Of a DNA stretch of 33,664 nt, positions 1-8,519 are shown piece after piece (position 1 is the first letter of the stretch; every line of letters starts with the position of its first letter). A program made the translations under genes and the position numbers. The stretch is from Phycisphaerae bacterium (lineage in GTDB: Bacteria; Planctomycetota; Phycisphaerae; Sedimentisphaerales; Anaerobacaceae), in the NCBI GenBank assembly GCA_016782865.1, contig JADHXR010000086.1, positions 1 through 33,664 of the forward strand, written 5' to 3'. The notes beneath the pieces were generated by a model. The model saw nothing but the letters and a program-made list of their open reading frames with translations, was not told the origin of the DNA and ran no database searches.

Positions 1-140
1 CGGCCCGAGAGCGAGCGGTTTTTCGCCTGGCAAAGACGGCGAAGCAGGCGATATTGGTTTTATCGTCGATGCAGCCGGATGCAGTCAGGCGGAAAATAAG
101 CCGCTCGAAGCCAGATCGAGTTTCCCGACAGAGCCTAAGA
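1..140. repeat. Diverged, edge-truncated copy of MITE-like family B
   Basis: Read on the plus strand, this stretch aligns with the reverse complement of the element at 29409-29594. Shared blocks include CGGCCCGAG at the start, GAAGCAGGCGAT, TATCGTCGATGCAG and GAAGCCAGA, in the same order. It is clearly more diverged than the other copy, and its terminal repeat (around 122-140) is degraded. The left part lies outside the window. No transposase is encoded. The call rests on visual alignment only. Confidence 0.6.
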
Positions 141-146
141 GCCGCC

Positions 147-647
147 TCATTCCTTTCGTCCGCGATAGCCTATGTACAACGGCACGATTCTCTCGGTGGC
201 CTTGCCGGTCCCGATTTCCGGGAAGTCGGAGGATGGAAATGTCTTTACCTTGCCTTCCCGATCGTCCTGAACATAGGTTTCGTACGTGCGCTCGCCCTGC
301 ATAAAACGCGTGATAATCGAAACCTCGGCGCCGTTGGTTTGGATGTAAGGATACGCAGCCGTATACCACAACGGCCTGCCGTGATTTGTGTGGACGCCTC
401 CGATTAAGTCATATATAGCGACAGAAGCTCTCGTATTATGGTCGGCGTCAGCCGGATCGCCCGAGCCTTTGGCATTGTGGGGAGGTTTCGTGACATCCAC
501 AATCGGGCCGCCCTTTTCCAGGAAAGCATCGGGCGGATAGATCATGTTGAGGTCGCGGCCCCGGTCTCCATCCAGTTCGATGGCCGCACATATTCCGGAA
601 GCTGCGACGACGGCGATTGCACAAAAGACTACGGCACATGTTTTCAT
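147..647 (-). CDS. Exported pectate-lyase-superfamily-like protein, apparently lacking its beta-helix core
   Basis: 166 aa. The start at 647 is preferred because AGGAG lies about 9 nt upstream and residues 1-22 form a signal peptide (MKT, then a hydrophobic stretch to AAI). Residues 48-60 (GPIVDVTKPPHNA, followed by KGSGD) resemble the opening of Pfam Pectate_lyase_3 proteins (VxDVTKPPxNAKGDGxxDDT). Residues about 82-163 resemble the usual closing segment of such secreted proteins (ExYVxExRxGxxKxF, then IVPLYIGY). The family is typically several hundred residues long, so the right-handed beta-helix between these parts is missing. It could be an in-frame deletion product or a different short family. 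The similarity is recalled from family knowledge, not computed. Stand-alone gene with no operon partner. Confidence 0.55.
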   Translation of the reverse strand: MKTCAVVFCAIAVVAASGICAAIELDGDRGRDLNMIYPPDAFLEKGGPIVDVTKPPHNAKGSGDPADADHNTRASVAIYDLIGGVHTNHGRPLWYTAAYPYIQTNGAEVSIITRFMQGERTYETYVQDDREGKVKTFPSSDFPEIGTGKATERIVPLYIGYRGRKE

Positions 648-667
648 AACAGATGCTCCTCTGCACA

Positions 668-1236
668 ACGATCTGAGTCAACAAGATCGCCCGGCACATC
701 GGGTTTCCACCGACACGCAAGCCGACCTACATGGACCATACTATAAGCAACTGGTTTGCAGCAATCAAGGACGTCAACTCGAGGCGGCAATCCGCTCGAT
801 TTTGCAGACTCCTCGGCTGCAGAAAAAGGCCGGGTCAGTGGTAAGCGGAACAAAGCACACGTAACTGCTCTTTCCGCGGTTCCAACGCATGGTTTTTTTT
901 CGCTTTTTTCATTTTTTTTTCGTTGTGAATTGTTACTGAGATTTTCCTGCAACTGAGAATTTCTTCCAGGATTCTTGGATGAAGTGTCACCATTGGGCTT
1001 GAACATAATCTGCATTTTTTTTTACCAAAGAGCTTTTTTTTGTATCGTCTCAATTATGGGAAGATTGTGTATTCAACAGACTCGAATTTTCGCCATCCGG
1101 CGGGCGCGCTCTGAGGTTCACTGCCAGAGGCCGGCAGCGTTGACTCGCCTGCAGGTTCGATGTAAAATTGAGTCATGGCATTGCATAAGTTTACATGTGA
1201 CAGCGCATGCGAGGAACTGTGGTGTTAGACTGCGCG
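668..1236. other. Gene-free stretch with A/T tracts
   Basis: No convincing gene in about 570 bp. Several runs of 6-9 T occur at 892-920 and 1014-1040 on the plus strand, so A-tracts face the minus-strand gene that starts at 647. They could act as intrinsically curved or UP-like DNA, but no -10/-35 pair was identified. ORFs here are short and lack ribosome binding sites. Confidence 0.5.
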
Positions 1237-1434
1237 ATGAAATTTTGCCTGTGTGCTGTGATTCTATGTTGTACAGGATGTGGTGTTAGTCAACAAGCCC
1301 GAGTGACGCGGAGTTCCGAGAAACCAGCCCTTCAAGCTGAAAGCCAGGAGCAAGAAGTGCGGTTATCATTTGCTGATACTTATCCCGAAAACTGGGAGCA
1401 TCAATTTTCCCAACGGGCCCCGCTCTCCCGGTAA
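1237..1434 (+). CDS. Doubtful small lipoprotein-like ORF
   Basis: 65 aa from the ATG at 1237; an upstream ATG at 1207 is also possible. Residues 1-15 look like a short lipoprotein signal, with a hydrophobic stretch ending CCTGC and then a polar region. The position -3 to the Cys is not the usual Leu, so the lipobox is imperfect. No Shine-Dalgarno sits at normal spacing; GAGGA at 1211 is too far from 1237. The rest is polar and ends abruptly, so this may be the 5' remnant of a larger lipoprotein. No family recognised. Confidence 0.3.
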   Translation: MKFCLCAVILCCTGCGVSQQARVTRSSEKPALQAESQEQEVRLSFADTYPENWEHQFSQRAPLSR

Positions 1435-1605
1435 ACCCATACGCTGCACCTGAAGAGACACGAAATCCTGCGGTATTTCTCTACCTCGAATTTACCCAAT
1501 CCATATCACTAGCTACATAGCAACACCGTGGAAGTGACACTCGATGCAAAGCTGCGCCGGAACATTGGACAGCACAGACAATCCAGCCGCGGCGCGAGTG
1601 CCGCT

Positions 1606-3021
1606 TTAGCCGAGCCATCGGTTTATGGCCGCGGCGGCCTGACGGCCGCTGTTGATCGCGCTGACGACTAACGAAGCACCGCTGGCAGAGTCGCCGGAGG
1701 CGAAGATCCAGGGTTCGCTGGTCTGGAAATCGCGGACTGCTATATTGCCCCTTTCGTCGAGCTGCACGCCAAGATTTCTGATCAGCCCCTCGTGGACAAC
1801 GTGCACGAATCCCATCGCCAGGATCGCGAGGTCCGTCTCGAGGACAAAGTCGGTGCCAGGCAACTCCTTTATCTTCCAGCCGTCGGGGCCCTTTGTCCAT
1901 TCGACTTCGCAGCAGTTCACGCGATCCAACCGGGCTTGATCGCCTGCGAATTCTCTGGTCGTCACGCCCCACCTTCGCTCGCAACCTTCTTCGTGCGAAG
2001 AGGACATCCGCATGATTTGCGGCCACATGGGCCAGGGCGTATCGGCGGGCCGAGTCTCCGGTGGTTTGGGCAGAATCTCCAATTGATAGATCATTTCGGC
2101 TCCCTGACGGCGGGCGGTTCCCACGCAGTCGCTTCCGGTGTCACCGCCGCCGATCACTACGACGACTTTGTCCTTGGCCGTGACGACGCCGGGTTGATCT
2201 ACCGGCTCGCCCGAGCAGGTCTCATTCTGCGTCGCCAGGTATTCCATTGCAAACACAACGTTTTCTAATTTCCTGCCCGACACATCGAGGTCCCGGGGCT
2301 GGCCGGCCCCCATCGCAAGGCAGACACAATCGAACATCTTGCGCAGATACCGCGCGGAGATGTCCTGGCCAACATCGACACCTGTTTGGAACTCGACACC
2401 TTCGGCCCTCAGTTGTTCGAGCCTGCGATCAATGATGTGCTTTTCGAGCTTGAAATCCGGGATACCATAGCGAAGCAGGCCTCCGACCTGCTCACTCCTT
2501 TCGAAAACGACGACGTCATGCCCGGCGCGCGCCAACTGCTGGGCGGCGGCCAAACCCGCAGGGCCCGAACCTACCACAGCAACTTTCTTGCCTGTCTTCC
2601 GCGAGGCGGGCAACGGCTCTATCCACCCGGCTTCGAATCCTCGCTCTACAATCTGAAATTCAATATGCCTGATCAGCACGGGTTCGTCGTTGATAGAAAG
2701 CGTACAGGCGGCTTCACACGGAGCAGGGCAGACGCGACCGGTAATTTCCGGGAAGTTGTTGGTCGAATGAAGATAGTCACACGCCTGCCTCCAGCGGCTC
2801 CGGTACACAAGCTCATTCATGTCCGGTATGGAATTCTTGAGCGGACAACCCGCACCGTGACAGAACGGTATTCCGCAATCCATGCACCTGGCCGCCTGCC
2901 GTTGGATTTGGTCGGGCGTAAGCGGCAGATCCGTTTCGGCAAAGTCCCGGACCCGCTCGGCGACAGGACGATGTCCCACATCCTGTCGATCGTATTTCAG
3001 AAAACCTTTTACTTCGCCCAT
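1606..3021 (-). CDS. gltD: Glutamate synthase (NADPH) small subunit
   Basis: 471 aa, normal for GltD. It transfers electrons from NADPH through FAD to the large subunit, which makes two glutamates from glutamine and 2-oxoglutarate. Visible features: N-terminal cysteine clusters for 4Fe-4S centres (CMDCGIPFCHGAGC near residues 46-59, GRVCPAPCEAAC near 96-107), the FAD dinucleotide-binding motif VVGSGPAGLAAAQQ near 149, and the NADPH motif VVVIGGGDTGSDC near 290. The ATG start lies inside the end of gltB (13-bp overlap), with GAGGAGG 6-8 nt upstream, indicating translational coupling. Second gene of gltBD; no terminator was evident downstream. Confidence 0.97.
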   Translation of the reverse strand: MGEVKGFLKYDRQDVGHRPVAERVRDFAETDLPLTPDQIQRQAARCMDCGIPFCHGAGCPLKNSIPDMNELVYRSRWRQACDYLHSTNNFPEITGRVCPAPCEAACTLSINDEPVLIRHIEFQIVERGFEAGWIEPLPASRKTGKKVAVVGSGPAGLAAAQQLARAGHDVVVFERSEQVGGLLRYGIPDFKLEKHIIDRRLEQLRAEGVEFQTGVDVGQDISARYLRKMFDCVCLAMGAGQPRDLDVSGRKLENVVFAMEYLATQNETCSGEPVDQPGVVTAKDKVVVVIGGGDTGSDCVGTARRQGAEMIYQLEILPKPPETRPADTPWPMWPQIMRMSSSHEEGCERRWGVTTREFAGDQARLDRVNCCEVEWTKGPDGWKIKELPGTDFVLETDLAILAMGFVHVVHEGLIRNLGVQLDERGNIAVRDFQTSEPWIFASGDSASGASLVVSAINSGRQAAAAINRWLG

Positions 3022-6000
3022 TGAAACACCTCCTCGGTCGCGGGGGTCGTCTCGGTGTCGCGCTGTTCGGCTGCCCGCATTCGCTCGAGGGCCTTGCTAT
3101 AATCTATCGGAATAACTTTCACGAATTTCCCCACCATGTCGGGCCATGCGTCCAGAATATATTGAGCACGTTTGCTTTGCGTCCATTTGAAATGACGCTC
3201 GATCAAATCGTGCAATAACTCCTTATCGGCCTGGCGCCACACATTTTCCAGTTCAACCAAATCGAGATTACAGAGCGTATCGAAAAGTTGCATCTCATCG
3301 AGAACGTATGCTATGCCGCCGCTCATGCCCGCGGCGAAATTGCAGCCGGTCTGGCCCAGAACGGCGACTACTCCGCCTGTCATGTATTCGCACCCGTGGT
3401 CGCCAACGCCTTCGACGACCGCCGTGGCGCCGCTGTTGCGTACGGCAAACCGCTCGCCGGCGACGCCATTGACAAAGACTTCCCCGGAGGTGGCCCCGTA
3501 GAGCAGTGTGTTGCCCGCGATAATATTCTCGTGAGCTGCAAACGGTGAATCATCGGGCGTACGGACAACGATCCTTCCGCCGGAAAGACCCTTGCCCAGA
3601 TAATCGTTGCTCTCGCCGATCAGTCTCAGGGTAACGCCTGAAACCAGAAAAGCGCCGAAGCTCTGCCCTGCTGAGCCACGGTAAACCACTTCCAGCGTGC
3701 CGTCGGCCAGGCCCTTGGGGCCAAACTTACGGACTATGTGATTGCTCAGAATCGCCCCGACGGTACGGTCCGTATTGCGAATCTGCATCTCGACGACCGT
3801 TTTCTCTTCGTTCTCGATTGCCGGTTTGGCCTTCTTCAACACCTCCCAATCAAGGTTGTCATCGGTCTTGCATGGCTGAGTTTTGACTTGCCGCAGCGCT
3901 TCGCCGGCGCCGATTTTCGGCTGATAGAAAATGGCCGAAAAATCCAGACCTTGTGTCTTCCAGTGATCGATGGCCCGGCGTCTCGAGAGCTTATCGACCC
4001 GGCCCACCATCTCTTCGAATTTGCGAAAACCCAACTGAGCCATGATCTGCCGCACCTCCTCGGCTACAAAGTGCATGAACCGCTCGATGTACTCAGGTTT
4101 GCCCGCAAATCGCTCTCGAAGCTCGGCGTCCTGTGTCCCAATCCCGAACGGGCATGCGCCATGATGACACTTGCGCAGCAGCGTGCAGCCCAGCGTTACG
4201 AGGGCCGCCGTTGCGAATCCGAACTGCTCGGCCCCCAGAAGCGCCGCCACTGCAACGTCCCTGCCGGTCTTCATCTGACCGTCGGCCTGGAGTCTTATCC
4301 GGTCCCGCAGGCCATTCATGAGGAGCACCTGTTGCGTTTCAGCCAAACCAAGCTCCCAGGGACAGCCGGTATGTTTGATCGAAGATAGCGGACTTGCGCC
4401 GGTCCCTCCGTCGTGGCCGCTGATTAGAACCTCGTCGGCGTTACCCTTGGCGACACCGGCGGCGATTGTTCCGACGCCGACCTCGGCGACGAGCTTGACA
4501 GAGACCTTCGCGCCCGGATTGCTGCACTTAAGATCATAGATGAGCTGAGCCAGATCCTCGATCGAATATATGTCGTGATGAGGAGGCGGCGAGATGAGTG
4601 TCACGCCGGGCGTCGAGTACCGCATCGCAGCGATTTCTTCGGTCACTTTATGTCCTGGCAACTGGCCGCCTTCGCCGGGTTTGGCCCCCTGGGCCATTTT
4701 GATCTGAAGCTCTTTTGCGTGAGCAAGGTAATTTATGGTGACCCCGAACCTGCCGCTGGCCACCTGCTTGATTGCAGAATTTTTCGAATCGCCGCTGCTG
4801 TGGCGAACATAGCGTGAAGGATCCTCGCCGCCCTCGCCGGTATTGCTCATCCCGCCCAGGCGGTTCATCGCAACGGCCATACATTCGTGAGCTTCTTTGC
4901 TTATCGAGCCGTGGCTCATCGCCCCGGTGCAGAATCTCTTGACTATCTCGTCGGCCGGCTCGACCTCATCGAGGGCTATCGCCTCACCGCCGGTGAACTC
5001 GAACAACCCGCGCAGCGTGCAGAGCTTTCGAGACTGGTCGTTAACCGCTTTGGCATAATCGGCGTACGCCGTCGCGTCATCGTTTGTCACGGCGTGTTGC
5101 AGCGCCGAGACGGTGATCGGGTTCCACATATGCTCCTCGCCGGTCTGCCTGAAATGATATTCACCACCGAAATCCAGATCGAGAGATCCGTTCGGACGCT
5201 CGCCAAATGCCGATTCATGCCGAGCGAGAGCCTCTTGAGCTATCTCTTGAAGAGCGATGCCGCCGATTCGGGAACTGGTCCCCGTGAAGTACTCATCGAC
5301 GAGAGAGCTGCTCAAGCCAATAGCCTCGAACAACTGAGCGCCGTGATAGCTGCGAAGCGTGGAGATCCCCATCTTGCTCATCGTCTTCAGGATGCCCTTT
5401 TTGATCGCGGCGATGAAATTGTCGGCAATCTGGATCGGCTCGATCTCGCCGGGCAGCTCGTCCTGACGGTGCAGCTCATCCAGCGACTCGAATGCCAGGT
5501 ACGGATTGATCGCATTGGCGCCATAACCGCACAAGAGGCAAAAGTGCATGACCTCTCTCGGCTCGCCGCTCTCGACAATCAGGCCCGCTTCGCCACGAAG
5601 CCCATTGTTTAGCAGACGGCGATGGACTGCGGCCGTGGCCAGCAGCGAGGGGATAGGTACGTTGGTCTCGGAACTGTCACAGTCGCTAACAACGATCAGG
5701 CAGGCCCCGTCCTTGACGGCTTTTTCCGCAGCCTCGGTAAGCAAATCCAGCCCGCGGCGAAGGCTCTCACCGGCATTGGCGGTGTCCGGTTCAAAAACGG
5801 CCCTGACGGTGGCAACCTTAAAGTCGTCACGACTGACCGTCCGGAGTCTTTCGATATCTTCGTTGGTCAGAATCGGATGCGGCAGCTTGAGCTGCCTGCA
5901 ATGTTGAGCAGTTTCTTGCAGAATGTTCGGCCTTTTGCCGGTGAACATCATCAGGCTCATGACCAGTCCTTCGCGGAGTGGGTCAATCGGCGGGTTTGTC

Positions 6001-7568
6001 ACCTGCGCGAAGAGCTGCTTGAAGTAATTGAACAACAGTTTGGGCCTGTCTGACAGAACCGCCAGCGGCGTGTCATTGCCCATCGATCCTACAGGTTCCT
6101 GGCCGTCAACCGCCATCGGCGTCAGAACCATTCTAAGCTCTTCGCTCGTGTAGCCGAATGCCCGCATTCTTTGGGCAATCGTCTCAGGGTCACTACGCAC
6201 GAGCTTGGGCGCATCAAACAGACCGCGAAGCTCGATCCTGTTTTCCTCCAGCCATCTGCGGTAGGGCTTTCCACGGGCTACCTTACTCTTGATCTCGTTG
6301 TCGGAGATCTCTCTGCCCTCGACGGTATCGACCAGGAACATGTGTCCCGGGCGCAGGCGCCCTTTCTTACGTATCTTTTCAGGCGGAAATTCCACCACGC
6401 CTGCCTCGCTGGCGAGGATCGCCAGCCCGTCGGTTGTCACGAGGTACCGGCACGGCCTCAAGCCGTTGCGATCCAGGGTCCCGCCGATGATGCGCCCGTC
6501 GGTGAACACCATTGCGGCCGGTCCGTCCCAGGGCTCCATTATTGACGAGTGGTACTCGTAGAAAGCACGTTTCGCCGTGCTGATGTGATACTTCGCCCCG
6601 AAGGCTTCGGGGATCATCATCATCATTGAATGCGGCATGCTGCGCCCGGCGCGAACAAGCAGTTCGAGTGTGCTGTCAAAGCACGCTGAGTCACTCTCTT
6701 CTGGAGACAGAACGGGCAGCAGATCGCCGATGTCATCGCCGAACAGCTCACTGGCCATTTTCGCTTCGCGCGACCGCATGCTGCTGCGGTTGCCGCTGAG
6801 GGTGTTTATCTCCCCATTGTGGGCGATGCAACGGAATGGCTGTGCAAGGCGCCAGCTCGGGAAAGTGTTCGTGCTGTACCGCTGGTGAACGACCGCAAGA
6901 GCAGATTTGATGCGCTCGTCGGCAAGGTCCTGATAGTATGCGAACAACTGCCAGGCCATGAACATGCCCTTGTAGCAAATTGTCCTGCACGAGAGCGAGG
7001 TAACATAAAAATCCTCATCGCTGCCTATCTTGGCTCTGACTCTTCTTTGAGCTCTCTTGCGGGCCATATACAAATGCCGCTCAAGCTGCTCGTCCTCTAA
7101 GCCGGCCCCGTCAACAAAGATCTGCCTTATGGAAGGCTCGGCTTCCAAGGCTATCTGGCCCAGGCAGTCGGCGGAAGAAGGCACCGTACGCCAACCCAGG
7201 ACCTTCATGCCGTAACGGCTGATCGCGGATTCCAGCACGCGATCGCAATGTTCGCGGACGTTGTTGTCCTTCGAGCCAAAGACCATGCCGACACCGTATT
7301 TCGAAGGCTCGGGCAGTGAAATACCCAGCCGTCGACAGTCAGCAACGAAGAACTCGTGCGGGATTTGAAAAAGGATACCCGCACCATCACCTGTGGTCTC
7401 ATCAGCGCCTGTTGCCCCGCGATGATGCAGATTCAGGAGTATCTGCTTTGCGTATTCGAGGATTGAATGATCCCGCCGGCCTGAGATGTTCACAACCGCA
7501 CCGATGCCGCAGGCATCGTGTTCACGCCGAACCTCATACAATCCCACATCTTTCAACTTTCTTGCCAT
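3009..7568 (-). CDS. gltB: Glutamate synthase large subunit (class II amidotransferase plus FMN synthase)
   Basis: 1519 aa, full length. Residues 1-19 look like the cleaved propeptide, so Cys20 (in HDACGIGAV) would be the N-terminal nucleophile that releases ammonia from glutamine. Then follow the GATase type 2 domain (to about 420), a central domain (about 470-770), the FMN-binding synthase barrel (about 830-1190, with GHDGGTGASPLSS), the 3Fe-4S motif C-x5-C-x4-C (CTLLRKCHHGAC) and a C-terminal GXGXG beta-helix domain. The ATG at 7568 has AGGTG about 6 nt upstream. It forms an operon with gltD. In most bacteria it works with glutamine synthetase; here the adjacent glutamine synthetase gene is broken. 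Confidence 0.98.
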   Translation of the reverse strand: MARKLKDVGLYEVRREHDACGIGAVVNISGRRDHSILEYAKQILLNLHHRGATGADETTGDGAGILFQIPHEFFVADCRRLGISLPEPSKYGVGMVFGSKDNNVREHCDRVLESAISRYGMKVLGWRTVPSSADCLGQIALEAEPSIRQIFVDGAGLEDEQLERHLYMARKRAQRRVRAKIGSDEDFYVTSLSCRTICYKGMFMAWQLFAYYQDLADERIKSALAVVHQRYSTNTFPSWRLAQPFRCIAHNGEINTLSGNRSSMRSREAKMASELFGDDIGDLLPVLSPEESDSACFDSTLELLVRAGRSMPHSMMMMIPEAFGAKYHISTAKRAFYEYHSSIMEPWDGPAAMVFTDGRIIGGTLDRNGLRPCRYLVTTDGLAILASEAGVVEFPPEKIRKKGRLRPGHMFLVDTVEGREISDNEIKSKVARGKPYRRWLEENRIELRGLFDAPKLVRSDPETIAQRMRAFGYTSEELRMVLTPMAVDGQEPVGSMGNDTPLAVLSDRPKLLFNYFKQLFAQVTNPPIDPLREGLVMSLMMFTGKRPNILQETAQHCRQLKLPHPILTNEDIERLRTVSRDDFKVATVRAVFEPDTANAGESLRRGLDLLTEAAEKAVKDGACLIVVSDCDSSETNVPIPSLLATAAVHRRLLNNGLRGEAGLIVESGEPREVMHFCLLCGYGANAINPYLAFESLDELHRQDELPGEIEPIQIADNFIAAIKKGILKTMSKMGISTLRSYHGAQLFEAIGLSSSLVDEYFTGTSSRIGGIALQEIAQEALARHESAFGERPNGSLDLDFGGEYHFRQTGEEHMWNPITVSALQHAVTNDDATAYADYAKAVNDQSRKLCTLRGLFEFTGGEAIALDEVEPADEIVKRFCTGAMSHGSISKEAHECMAVAMNRLGGMSNTGEGGEDPSRYVRHSSGDSKNSAIKQVASGRFGVTINYLAHAKELQIKMAQGAKPGEGGQLPGHKVTEEIAAMRYSTPGVTLISPPPHHDIYSIEDLAQLIYDLKCSNPGAKVSVKLVAEVGVGTIAAGVAKGNADEVLISGHDGGTGASPLSSIKHTGCPWELGLAETQQVLLMNGLRDRIRLQADGQMKTGRDVAVAALLGAEQFGFATAALVTLGCTLLRKCHHGACPFGIGTQDAELRERFAGKPEYIERFMHFVAEEVRQIMAQLGFRKFEEMVGRVDKLSRRRAIDHWKTQGLDFSAIFYQPKIGAGEALRQVKTQPCKTDDNLDWEVLKKAKPAIENEEKTVVEMQIRNTDRTVGAILSNHIVRKFGPKGLADGTLEVVYRGSAGQSFGAFLVSGVTLRLIGESNDYLGKGLSGGRIVVRTPDDSPFAAHENIIAGNTLLYGATSGEVFVNGVAGERFAVRNSGATAVVEGVGDHGCEYMTGGVVAVLGQTGCNFAAGMSGGIAYVLDEMQLFDTLCNLDLVELENVWRQADKELLHDLIERHFKWTQSKRAQYILDAWPDMVGKFVKVIPIDYSKALERMRAAEQRDTETTPATEEVFQWAK

Positions 7569-7752
7569 TGAACACCTGTTTCCAACGCTTTGACCGGATC
7601 AGTCACGCTGCCGCGGCCAGAATAGTACGAGGCGTATCCTTACAAAGTTCGATTGTCCATAATCCTTTGTCTCAGCATCGCTTAGGAATCTTTGAACATT
7701 CCCCGTCAAGCTCTGCCGGCAAAAAGAGACTAGCAACACCTGTATAGGGCTT

Positions 7753-7758
7753 ATTATA
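7753..7758 (-). promoter_or_regulatory. Candidate -10 element upstream of gltB
   Basis: The minus strand reads GCGTATAATAAGCC, containing a perfect TATAAT, about 185 nt before the gltB ATG. No good -35 is present at 16-18 nt spacing (TTGAGT is only 13 nt away). The leader between this site and gltB shows no obvious hairpin or riboswitch. Assignment to gltB is inference. Confidence 0.35.
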
Positions 7759-7809
7759 CGCTATTGATCGGACTCAAGAGCCTCTGATTTGGGCAAAACA
7801 AGCCGTTTG

Positions 7810-8294
7810 TTACTTCACGAACAGCATCTCCGCATAGGTCGGAATGGGCCACAAATCCGCATCGACCATTGTCTCCAGCTCATCGGCGGTTGCCCGCAAT
7901 GCCTGCATCGCCGGAATGACCTTGTCTCTGTAGAGTCCGGCCCGCTTGGTTGTGTCGGTCAGTTTCTTGGCCCTGGCCGCAGCCTTCTCGAGCTGCGAGA
8001 TATCTTTCTTCATCGTCGCGATCAGGCCGCAGACGTCTTCCAGCAACTCTCGCTGGGGGCCTGCCTCAACGCCGGCGGAACTTACCGCGCCAACGGCGCT
8101 GCCCAATACGGATGAATACTCAATACAGGCCGGCAGTATCTGGCGTTTGGTCATATTCAGCATGGTCATCGCCTCGATGTTGATGGACATGCCGTACGCC
8201 TCGAGCAGTATCTCGGTTCGTGCATGGCCCTTACCGTGTCGTTAGATACATTCGAACCGAATACGTCGGTTACTGGTTCAACTGGCTTGTTCAT
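7810..8294 (-). pseudogene. glnN: Glutamine synthetase type III remnant: both ends kept, middle lost, frameshifted
   Basis: From the ATG at 8294 (GGAG 8-9 nt upstream) the frame encodes VTDVFGSNVSNDTV, which matches the start of type III glutamine synthetases. At about 8222-8236 the frame changes. The other frame then encodes ARTEILLEAYG, NIEAMTMLNMTKRQILPA and finally DLWPIPTYAEMLF, the typical end of the family. The enzyme is normally about 700 residues; only about 22 codons of the start and about 140 of the end remain, so the whole catalytic domain is gone. An internal ATG at 8190 would give a 126-aa C-terminal fragment, but it has no clear ribosome site. The ribosome site and divergent intergenic region (8295-8519) look intact, consistent with a recent loss or an assembly error. 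Confidence 0.85.
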
Positions 8295-8519
8295 CTTAAT
8301 ACTCCTATCATTTGGAAGATGGCGTTGGCCGTTTCTTTTACATCTTTTTAGGATATTGTCAATCCTCAAATCTGTCTGAAGCTCTTGACAGCCGTGGAGG
8401 CAGCGACGACGCAGAAAAGTCTGCACGGGACAATTGTGCTTTCGGCTGCGATTTGTTATGTTAGGAAATTGGAACTTGCTGATTTTTTCCGAACACCTGA
8501 TTGTAGGAAAGGCACAAAT

